A DNA stretch of 64,000 nt from Budvicia aquatica DSM 5075 = ATCC 35567 (GTDB lineage Bacteria; Pseudomonadota; Gammaproteobacteria; Enterobacterales; Enterobacteriaceae): contig NZ_KE386585.1 in the NCBI RefSeq assembly GCF_000427805.1, positions 177,812-241,811 on the forward strand, in the 5' to 3' direction. Position numbers and translations under genes: made by a program. Each line of letters starts with the position of its first letter. Positions within the stretch are counted from its first letter, which is position 1. The notes beneath the pieces were generated by a model. That model was not told the DNA's origin and did no database searches. It was given only the letters and a program-made list of their open reading frames with translations. Positions 57,089 to 64,000 of the stretch are shown piece by piece.

Positions 57089-57607
57089 TTAATCGTTTTT
57101 TATGGTTACCGGTGGTTGTACCCAGTAGTTGGTACGTCCGCGGGAATAGGTCGGGATGACGGTGGCATCGAGAGTTGGAGCATAGGCTAGTGCATCGGTA
57201 TACGTCACAAATCGAGTATTATCGACCGCACGTAGCGACACCGGCGTGCCGGTATAGCCAAGATACCAGGCTGAAATAATCTTTTTAGCCGTGTCACCAA
57301 GGGGACCGGTCATTATTGAATGGCCGTAAAGTCGGTCGGCGGAAGTAATCCTTGCCTGAGTTATCTCAGCTGAAAGCTGCTGCAATTTTTGTGGAAATTG
57401 CGCATCTTGCTCGGTTAAACAATGTAGCGCTCGTTGTGCCACTATCGGGCTGAGGTCTGTTTTTGCCGTTAACAGCAATGAGAGGTTAAAGAATATTGCG
57501 CTGTCACTGCTTTCGGCTGGCGTCGAAGCCCAGGATAATGCGGGGCTGAGTACGGCAAATCCGGTCAGGGCTACGCCGGATATCAAAAAATTCCTTCTAG
57601 ATAGCAT
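57089..57607 (-). CDS. Tat-exported small subunit of the FAD dehydrogenase complex
   Basis: Accessory subunit of 172 aa. The N-terminus is a twin-arginine signal (SRRNFLISGVALTGFAVL). The mature part resembles FAD-dependent sorbitol/fructose dehydrogenase small subunits (ISAWYLGYTGTP, then DALAYAPTLDATVIPTYSRG and NYWVQPP). It is needed in that family for folding and Tat export of the flavin subunit. It is first in the three-gene operon, 14 bp before the GMC gene. Confidence 0.85.
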   Translation of the reverse strand: MLSRRNFLISGVALTGFAVLSPALSWASTPAESSDSAIFFNLSLLLTAKTDLSPIVAQRALHCLTEQDAQFPQKLQQLSAEITQARITSADRLYGHSIMTGPLGDTAKKIISAWYLGYTGTPVSLRAVDNTRFVTYTDALAYAPTLDATVIPTYSRGRTNYWVQPPVTIKND

Positions 57608-57738
57608 TGATATGTGCCTGTTTAATAAAGTAGATCGACTATCACACTTAAAGCCAAAATTGTAAATAAATTGTTATAATTTTAATTAAAAGTATGGTGA
57701 GCTAGGCCAATAGAATCACGGGCCTAGTTTGTGAAAAA
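57608..57738. other. Intergenic region with a hairpin
   Basis: It holds the promoter of the dehydrogenase operon. A hairpin with CTAGGCC (57702-57708) and GGCCTAG (57721-57727) follows the antiporter stop and may end that transcript, though no T-run is seen. Confidence 0.45.
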
Positions 57739-59091
57739 CTATTCTTTATCATCCAGATACAATATTTTAGAGCCTTTTTTATACCGGCTGGCAGCAACAA
57801 AAGCATAAAGTGGGATCGTCAGCATCATGACCAGCATTCCCCAAAACATCGCGTTCGAACCCGAACCGAACAGCGCAAACAGGCTGTATAACGTCCCTAT
57901 CACTGCCATGATGCAGTAGAAAATAAATGCGCCCCCTTTGTTTAATGATTTCGCAATCATAATCACCGGCAGTGAAACCAAAGCGTAAATATAGGGTAAT
58001 AAAGAGGCAAATACTGACATAAGAATAATAACCTGGAACTGTTTGGCTAAGTTGGGTGATGCCGTCGTCAATAACACAATGCTCATCAGTACCCCGGTAA
58101 AAAGCAAGCCTTTCACTGGTACATCATTTTTATTTACTACGGCAAAAAACTTCGGAAATAACCCCATGCGGGCACCCGCCCTTGGGGCTTCTGACTGCAG
58201 AATTAACCAACCAGAAATAGAACCAAAACAGGCAATAACGCTCAATGCGGAAACAATATTACCGGCCATCGGTCCGAACATATAGCGGGCGGCATCAGCG
58301 AAAGGCGCTGCAGAGTTAATCAACTCTTTGTGTGGTACAAGCCCCATAATCACGGTACAGCTGCTGACATAACAAACGGCTGCGATCAGTAGACCAAGTA
58401 CGGTCGCTTTTGGCACTGTCGATTCCGGATTTTCTACCTGCCCAGTCGATACAACCGCTGACTCCACGCCGAGAAACCCCCATAGCGCAATAGATGCAGA
58501 GGACAAAATGGCTGAAGAGGAACTCTGGTTAGTGGCGTTATAAACCTCCGTGAACAACACAGGTTTGAACCAAAACCAACCAACAAAGCCAATGCCCAAA
58601 ACGACCACCAGCATACAACAGGCAGTAAATGACTCGGTACGCCCGGCAACCCCGGAGCCCAGCGTCGATAATGCAATAAACCCCCAAAGAATCACCACCG
58701 CGGTAATACAACTGTTTACCGGATCTTTTAATTCAGGGAAGAAATAGCTGAGGTAACCGACCCCGGCAACCAGTAGAGCGACGTTACCTACCCACGCACT
58801 AATCCAATAGCAAATAGTCGATTGAAAACCGATAAATGGGCCAAATGCATCACTAGCATAAGCCACTATGCCGCCGTTGCGCGGCGTTAATAAACTTGTT
58901 TTCGCAAATACCAATGCAAGCGCGATAACCCCCGTAATGGTAATTAGCCAACCGAATATTGAAATATAGCCAATACTTGCCAGAGAGGTTGGCAACATAA
59001 ATACGCCTGAGCCCATCATATTCGACGCGGTTACCAGCGTTAATGCGATAATGCCCATTTTTTTTACCGAGTTTGATTTTAATGAAGTCAT
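57739..59091 (-). CDS. Basic amino acid/polyamine antiporter (AdiC/CadB/PotE group)
   Basis: Inner-membrane exchanger of 450 aa with twelve helices. The substrate-contact GSG motif is in NMMGSGVFMLPTSLASIGY; ALWGFLGVESAVVSTGQVENP (TM6 and its loop, given in two parts here: ALWGFLGVESA and VVSTGQVENPE) and ISGWLILQSEAPRAG with the TM8 Trp follow. Segments such as SAWVGN and VGYLSYFFPELKDP are closest to AdiC. It would swap the amino acid taken in for the amine made by the neighbouring decarboxylase, exporting protons in effect. CadB- or PotE-like specificity cannot be excluded. Confidence 0.85.
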   Translation of the reverse strand: MTSLKSNSVKKMGIIALTLVTASNMMGSGVFMLPTSLASIGYISIFGWLITITGVIALALVFAKTSLLTPRNGGIVAYASDAFGPFIGFQSTICYWISAWVGNVALLVAGVGYLSYFFPELKDPVNSCITAVVILWGFIALSTLGSGVAGRTESFTACCMLVVVLGIGFVGWFWFKPVLFTEVYNATNQSSSSAILSSASIALWGFLGVESAVVSTGQVENPESTVPKATVLGLLIAAVCYVSSCTVIMGLVPHKELINSAAPFADAARYMFGPMAGNIVSALSVIACFGSISGWLILQSEAPRAGARMGLFPKFFAVVNKNDVPVKGLLFTGVLMSIVLLTTASPNLAKQFQVIILMSVFASLLPYIYALVSLPVIMIAKSLNKGGAFIFYCIMAVIGTLYSLFALFGSGSNAMFWGMLVMMLTIPLYAFVAASRYKKGSKILYLDDKE

Positions 59092-59216
59092 ATTACAGGT
59101 CCAAAAATTTGATGAATGCCGCTAAGCCCTATGAGAGAAATTCCTCCCATAAAGCCATTGACGAAATAATCGTGAAATACATTATTTTGGATATAAATTA
59201 TTACTCATATCTTCAA

Positions 59217-61520
59217 TTAAAAATAAAAGTCTTCTTTTATGCACCTGACCTTATATTCGCCATTATCATCAATTTCTATGCCCTGTAATTCATGGGCAAA
59301 CCCTGGAAAGCGTTTACCAAATTCTTCTAATGCCAGTAAATAATCAATAATAGCGTGTGATTCATTACCAATTGATTCACCCGGCATAATCAAAGGAATA
59401 CCCGGCGGATATGGCGTGACCATCACCCCAATGGTACGATCTTTAATATTATAAATATCAACCAATTCAGTGTTATCATCAACCAGACAGTCATAGGCCT
59501 GTGACGGCGTTAATACCTGTTTGGTTTCAATATAACAGGCTAACTCAGAGAGCTCCGTAATATTCAATTCAATATTAGTCTGATGAATCTCTTTACATAA
59601 ATCAGCTAATCCCATGTCCTGATATACCTTTGAACTTGAATAAATATCAGGAAGAATTTTTTCTAATGGCGTATTTTTGTCATAATGTCGTTTAAACACC
59701 ATCAGTAAATCAATTAGCGTATTCCATTTTCCCTGTGTAGAACCTAATGCAAATAAAATAAGAATATTATAATCGCCGTTTCTCGCCGGAATAATACGCT
59801 GTGTACCTAAGTATTTTGAAACAACCTGCGCGGGTATACCAAATTCACCCATGATGCCCTGAGCATTTAAACCCGGGCAGGTTATTGTGACTTTAATCGG
59901 ATCAAGCATGGCATATCCATCGGGCATATTATCAAAACCGTGCCAGGCATCGTTCTCATTCAGCATCCATAGCGAGGCGTCACTGGCCAGAACTGAATTA
60001 GGAACATCAACAAAGGGAACCCGGTTACCCTCTTGCAATACCGTATCAGGCTGCCAAACGCTAAAGAACCAACCTTCCAGCCCTTCGTCTTTCAGTTTAT
60101 TCTCCACCATTACCATGGCTTTTCTAAAATCAATCGCATCGTTAATCGCCCCATCGATTAAGGTCCGGCCCGGTTTCCCTTCCATCATTGCGGTAGCGAC
60201 ATCAATTGAGGCAATAATCGGATAAAACGGCGAGGTTGTTCCATGCATCATAAAAGCCTCATTGAACACGTCATAATTAACCGGTGCCCTTTCAGAACTC
60301 CGGATATGAATCATCGATGCTGAAGAGAAGGCCGCCAGCATTTTATGGGTTGACTGCACAGCATAAAGCGTTGGCTGGCTTGGATCGTTGCGCGGCATAT
60401 CCATAGCAAAGCGTTTTTTATAGATAGGATGAAATTTAGCGTAGGCGTACCATGCCTCATCAAACTTAATTCTAGGGGTTGAATTAGCTAATTTATGAGT
60501 GACTAACTCCACATCATAAATCAACCCATCATAGGTACAGTTAGTAATAATCGCATACACCGGATCCAGACTATCGGCCCGATCAACTAATGAACTATTG
60601 GCTATTTTTTGACGAATATTCTCCTCGTCAAATTGATCGGGTGAAATTAAGCCAATAATGCCTAAGCCATTTCTGGACGGTCGAAAATATACCGGGTTAG
60701 CCTGCGTGATGGTAAGTTCATGAGTCACCGACTTATGGCAGTTTCTGTCAACCAGCGCAATATTGCCTTTAAGGGGAATAGAATGTCCTACAATCTGATT
60801 TGACTGAGAAGTTCCCCCAATAACATAGAATGTCTTATCCGCACCAAAAATGACCGCCGCCCTTTTTTCAGATTCACCGGGAGGACCTTGATGTTCAAGC
60901 CAATCGCCCATTTCCGGCGTAGCAACCCCGATATCAGCACGCATAATATTTTCACCGAAAAAATTCAAGAATTCGCGCCCTATCGGATGCTTGAGATAGG
61001 CCACGCCGCCCTGATGTCCAGGACAATCCCAATAATAAGGGCTATCTGTTGCATAGTTTTTCAAGGCGCTAAAATAAGGTGGAAGTAAATGGTTCAGGTA
61101 TTGATGTATCGCCAGATGAATACGACCGGCAATGAAACCGGGTGTATCTTCATTAATATTAATACATTCATGAATCTCTTTAATGACCTCAATAGATAGC
61201 CAGCCTAAAATGGGTGTACTTGATGATAAAAATATCGGTAATGTATTATTCTTAGAACGTATTATTTCGATAATGTTTTTAATAAAAACATTGCAATCGC
61301 TTACTTTTAATGAACTGCCAATATTAATAATAACACCACCAATACCGGCTTCCTTTTTTATTAAAGATAGAACTTGCTCATGCTTTTCCGCATGAATAAA
61401 AATATAGTGCTGTAAAGTGCTTTCTGATTCAACCTGATTTAGATTATCACCAATATCAAGATCATTATCACTAATGGATATAATAATAATCGGAATTTGC
61501 CCACTGTTAATATAATTCAT
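59217..61520 (-). CDS. PLP-dependent Orn/Lys/Arg decarboxylase, AdiA-like
   Basis: Cytoplasmic fold-type I decarboxylase of 767 aa (AdiA 755). An N-terminal response-regulator-like wing (1-130) is followed by the PLP domain with CPGHQGGVAYLKHP, DRNCHKS, IKFDEAWYAYAKFHPIY and the Schiff-base Lys393 in QSTHKML. The C-terminal domain ends near PPGIPLIMPGE. Segments such as ITNCTYDG and STQGKWNTLIDLLMVFKRHY are closest to AdiA, so arginine to agmatine is favoured; lysine or ornithine remains possible. With the antiporter it forms an acid-resistance module. The wing is divergent. Confidence 0.85.
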   Translation of the reverse strand: MNYINSGQIPIIIISISDNDLDIGDNLNQVESESTLQHYIFIHAEKHEQVLSLIKKEAGIGGVIINIGSSLKVSDCNVFIKNIIEIIRSKNNTLPIFLSSSTPILGWLSIEVIKEIHECININEDTPGFIAGRIHLAIHQYLNHLLPPYFSALKNYATDSPYYWDCPGHQGGVAYLKHPIGREFLNFFGENIMRADIGVATPEMGDWLEHQGPPGESEKRAAVIFGADKTFYVIGGTSQSNQIVGHSIPLKGNIALVDRNCHKSVTHELTITQANPVYFRPSRNGLGIIGLISPDQFDEENIRQKIANSSLVDRADSLDPVYAIITNCTYDGLIYDVELVTHKLANSTPRIKFDEAWYAYAKFHPIYKKRFAMDMPRNDPSQPTLYAVQSTHKMLAAFSSASMIHIRSSERAPVNYDVFNEAFMMHGTTSPFYPIIASIDVATAMMEGKPGRTLIDGAINDAIDFRKAMVMVENKLKDEGLEGWFFSVWQPDTVLQEGNRVPFVDVPNSVLASDASLWMLNENDAWHGFDNMPDGYAMLDPIKVTITCPGLNAQGIMGEFGIPAQVVSKYLGTQRIIPARNGDYNILILFALGSTQGKWNTLIDLLMVFKRHYDKNTPLEKILPDIYSSSKVYQDMGLADLCKEIHQTNIELNITELSELACYIETKQVLTPSQAYDCLVDDNTELVDIYNIKDRTIGVMVTPYPPGIPLIMPGESIGNESHAIIDYLLALEEFGKRFPGFAHELQGIEIDDNGEYKVRCIKEDFYF

Positions 61521-61615
61521 CCACGACCTCGCCTTATAGAGTTAATGTCTTTCACTATCAATACAGAAAGATATCTATCTGCTGATAGAAAGAGCATACG
61601 CGTAGGTCCATAAGA

Positions 61616-61642
61616 AATAACTGTACTAAAAGTACAGTTATT
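61616..61642. terminator. Perfect 12-bp hairpin downstream of the PAS-LuxR regulator
   Basis: AATAACTGTACT (61616-61627) pairs exactly with AGTACAGTTATT (61631-61642) with a 3-nt loop. On the minus strand TTTCTTAT follows, a weak T-rich tail. It lies between the regulator and decarboxylase genes and could also be an operator. Confidence 0.55.
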
Positions 61643-61719
61643 AATAAGCAACTAATGGCATAAAAGGTGTGGTATATGAGTAAATTGAAAACGGCATAAT
61701 GACCGATGTCATTAAAATA

Positions 61720-62407
61720 TTACTCAATAATGTACTGTATTTTTACGAATATAGGCGGAATATAAAACTGCCACTTATGCTCTTTGGCAAGCATAATAAA
61801 TTCACGGGTGGTTGTGCAGTCGTTTTTTTGCAGGATATTGCTCTTATGAAACTTTACCGTTCGTATTGTTCTATTAACCTTCTTTGCTATCTCTTTTTCA
61901 GAGAGTCCGGCCATGATAAGAAACACGATTTCCCACTCTTTATTGGTTAATAGTTTAGATGGTTTATTAAATGTAAACTCACCGACATAGTTTTTAAATA
62001 AAAAAATTTGGCGTGACGACTTTCAGCGTACCAATATGGCTAATAATTCCTGATATTTCTGCCAATTTATTATAGAAAGGCATTCTCTCACAGAAGAAAG
62101 ATTTAAAGTCCTTTCCTTCATTTAAAGATAGAACGCCCACCGCATCCACTTTAAGGCCGTTATGCATTACCATACTATCGTGATCCCTTATTATTTCGCT
62201 AAAAGGGGCTAACGCCGATTTTTTATGGTAACTAGTCGGGGTAATTAAATCATAATATGATTTATTGACATATATTATGCTGCCTTCAATGGTTTTCAGA
62301 CACCATGCATCATTACTGGTCTCCCAGAGCGTAAGCACCTCAATGGGTACTTTAATCGGAAGGGCTTTTAATTTCTTAACCAAAATATCTAAATTTATAC
62401 TTTCCAT
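61720..62407 (-). pseudogene. PAS-LuxR transcriptional regulator interrupted by a frameshift
   Basis: Two frames make up one protein. The first (62407-61994, 137 aa) starts at ATG and carries a PAS-like domain (SNDAWCLKTIEGSIIYVNKS, ISHIGTLKVV). It stops in TAA just after a run of seven T on the coding strand. Losing one T would continue it as LFKNYVGEFTFNKPSKLLT into a LuxR HTH (NKEWEIVFLIMAGLSEKEIA, KKVNRTIRTVKFHKSNILQK) ending at 61720, about 229 aa. The order PAS-HTH is a normal regulator layout. It may be a recent pseudogene, a phase-variable gene or an assembly error. It is the natural candidate regulator of the decarboxylase/antiporter pair. Confidence 0.75.
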
Positions 62408-62520
62408 ATAGAACTCCGGATCAATTTTTGGTTATACATTCAATGCGTTGACTGACCATTAAAATAATATGCACGCTCAATAAATGCGCTAAAGTAATCA
62501 GCCCCTAACAATCTTTCCAC

Positions 62521-62655
62521 CTAATAATGCCGCCACCTTACTCTGAATGAAAGATAAATCACCTCAAGTTGAATACTTAGCGTGCGATTGTTGAACACTT
62601 CGATATAATCGAATATCTCTTTATTGCCCGGCCCAACCAATACTGTTTTTCCCAT
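62521..62655 (-). mobile_element. Remnant of an IS3-family transposase (OrfB C-terminus)
   Basis: A 44-codon minus frame contains KEIFDYIEVFNNR, matching the conserved end of IS3-group OrfB (EIFEYIEVFYNRxRRHS). The expected RHSxLGYxSP continues only in a shifted frame (HS- and LR-like residues), so the fragment is degenerate. No inverted ends were found. Confidence 0.6.
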
Positions 62656-63152
62656 AAGTTGCATGTTCAGTAGAGTTAAAAGAGTTACCTATAGCTCTAT
62701 TGTGAGCTCAACGGGATTCTTACTGTAAAAGCAGGTTGCTGTGCTATTTTACTTTCATCTTATCGCTGCAGTTACTCAACGTTTAGTTCAGCTGTACGGC
62801 AATGTCCTCACGCCTTACACTGTTCAGTTCATGTCGCTTAGTCATTGCTATTACAAGCAAAATTTGCGAAAAGCATCTAACTATTCGCTCTATGCGTTTG
62901 CCGGTAACTGGGCTAGTATAACCATAGCTAAATTGAACCCTGCCCCTCCTCTTGCTCAGAGATGATTGCAACCCGTGATATAGGATAAAGAAGCATGGAT
63001 GACGCAGAGATATGTGAAATAACATCGTGACATAAAGTACAATCAACATGCCCTGTTAGATTAGGTGATTTTTAATAAGGTCACCGCTAGGCATTGAGAA
63101 AAATAAAAATCATGATTAATTTAAATTTCAATACATTACAAAGAATAATTCT
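62656..63152. other. Intergenic region upstream of mutS
   Basis: About 500 bp. It contains overlapping frames on both strands (62741-62965 plus, 62783-63049 minus) without ribosome sites or family features. The part after 63060 is AT-rich and should hold the mutS promoter. Confidence 0.45.
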
Positions 63153-64000
63153 ATGACAGATAATTCCAGCCTAAATTCCCATACGCCAATGATGCAGCAA
63201 TATTTAAAGCTGAAGGCCCAGCATCCGCAAATTTTACTGTTCTACCGCATGGGCGATTTCTATGAATTATTCTATGACGATGCTAAGCGAGCCTCTCAAT
63301 TACTGGATATCTCACTGACTAAACGCGGTGCCTCTGCCGGTGAGCCGATCCCTATGGCCGGTGTACCACACCACGCCATTGAAAATTATCTGGCCAAATT
63401 AGTTCAGCTCGGTGAGTCAGTGGCTATTTGTGAGCAGATAGGCGATCCGGCCACCAGTAAAGGTCCCGTAGAGCGCAAAGTGGTCAGAATTGTTACGCCG
63501 GGTACCGTCAGTGATGAAGCCTTATTGCAGGAACGTCAGGATAACCTTTTGGCGGCAATCTGGCAGGACGATAAGCAGTTTGGCTATGCGACTCTGGATA
63601 TCAGTTCCGGGCGCTTTTTAGTGGCAGAGCCGGTCGATAAAGAGACCATGGCTGCGGAGCTGCAGAGAACCAATCCGGCTGAACTGCTTTACCCTGAAGA
63701 TTTAGCCGCAATGGATTTGATTGAAAATCGGCACGGTCTGCGCCGCCGTCCGCTGTGGGAGTTTGAACTCGATACCGCTCGCCAGCAGCTTAATATGCAG
63801 TTCGGTACTAAAGACTTAAACGGATTTGGCGTTGAAAAAGCGGTACGGGCGCTGCGGGCAGCAGGCTGTTTATTGCAGTACGTTAAAGATACCCAGCGGA
63901 CATCATTGCCTCATATTCGCGGCTTAACCATTGAGCGTCAGCAGGATGGCATCATTTTAGACGCGGCTACCCGACGTAATTTAGAGTTAACCCTTAATCT
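63153..64000 (+). CDS. mutS: DNA mismatch repair protein MutS, 5' part
   Basis: N-terminal 282 residues of the mismatch-recognition ATPase; the gene runs off the window. The mismatch-reading Phe36 and Glu38 are present in [12 protein letters not shown], at the E. coli positions. Connector-domain segments ([26 protein letters not shown]-like [14 protein letters not shown]) are conserved. The ribosome site before the ATG is weak (AAAGAA). This is ordinary core chromosome and anchors the right end. Confidence 0.98.
   Translation, partial: MTDNSSLNSHTPMMQQYLKLKAQHPQILLFYRMGDFYELFYDDAKRASQLLDISLTKRGASAGEPIPMAGVPHHAIENYLAKLVQLGESVAICEQIGDPATSKGPVERKVVRIVTPGTVSDEALLQERQDNLLAAIWQDDKQFGYATLDISSGRFLVAEPVDKETMAAELQRTNPAELLYPEDLAAMDLIENRHGLRRRPLWEFELDTARQQLNMQFGTKDLNGFGVEKAVRALRAAGCLLQYVKDTQRTSLPHIRGLTIERQQDGIILDAATRRNLELTLN

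Noticed and set aside
62741-63049. Overlapping plus and minus ORFs upstream of mutS
   Set aside because: They overlap each other, have no ribosome sites and resemble no family; the region is better read as non-coding.

Overview
The window reads as chromosomal DNA of a member of the Enterobacterales. The evidence is a near-E. coli mutS at the right edge, a complete lacI-lacZ-lacY locus whose CRP site, promoter and O1-type operator are laid out as in E. coli, and homologues of two E. coli clusters, ygc and ydi. Base composition is moderate, with AT-rich islands. A non-Escherichia genus is likely (a Budvicia/Limnobaculum-like genus would fit), but that is inference, not shown.

Layout. 1-390: palindromic REP-like repeats. 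390-4549: RND efflux pair. 4727-4891: an undescribed small exported Cys-rich peptide gene. 5470-6438: degenerate acyltransferase-3-like membrane protein. 6729-9530: AIDA-type autotransporter. 10395-12511: DEDDh exonuclease and HEAT-repeat protein. 13145-17239: AT-rich island with a fumarase-superfamily lyase, a divergent DcuC-type transporter and a LysR regulator. 17524-17745: remnant of a second autotransporter. 18043-29082: the complete ygc cluster in the order ygcW-U-N-O-E, yqcE, ygcP-S-R-Q. 29257-34897: lacY, lacZ, lacI. 35195-38630: sugar-acid dehydratase, transporter and LacI-type regulator with a 32-bp palindromic operator. 38869-50144: large minus-strand operon resembling ydiOQRST-fadK, extended by a class III CoA-transferase, a second acyl-CoA dehydrogenase, an MFS transporter and a downstream superoxide-reductase-like gene, with a divergent LysR gene at 50196. 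51179-54053: decayed, AT-rich stretch with an InsA-like gene. 54073-57607: three-subunit membrane-bound flavoprotein/cytochrome c dehydrogenase. 57739-62407: amino-acid antiporter, AdiA-like decarboxylase and a frameshifted PAS-LuxR regulator. 62521-62655: IS3 remnant. 63153-64000: start of mutS.

How the genes fit together. The window carries two complete electron-transfer-flavoprotein modules. In ygc, YgcU (AGPS/GlcD-type flavoprotein) is predicted to reduce YgcR/YgcQ, which pass electrons to quinone through YgcN/YgcO; the FGGY kinase YgcE, SDR YgcW and two transporters would supply a phosphorylated polyol or ketose. In ydi, two acyl-CoA dehydrogenases use YdiQ/YdiR and YdiS/YdiT, with FadK and a CaiB-type CoA-transferase activating the acid. 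The periplasmic dehydrogenase at 54-57 kb adds a third route from sugars or polyols to the quinone pool.

The most interesting signal is a predicted antitermination switch. Leaders upstream of ygcW and of ygcE share, at matched spacing, a CRP-like site, a -10 element, a 7-bp anti-terminator stem whose wobble pair has moved between the two copies, a purine-rich loop and a Rho-independent terminator. The same cluster encodes YgcP, a homologue of the glycerol-3-phosphate-responsive antiterminator GlpP. I propose that YgcP binds these leaders.
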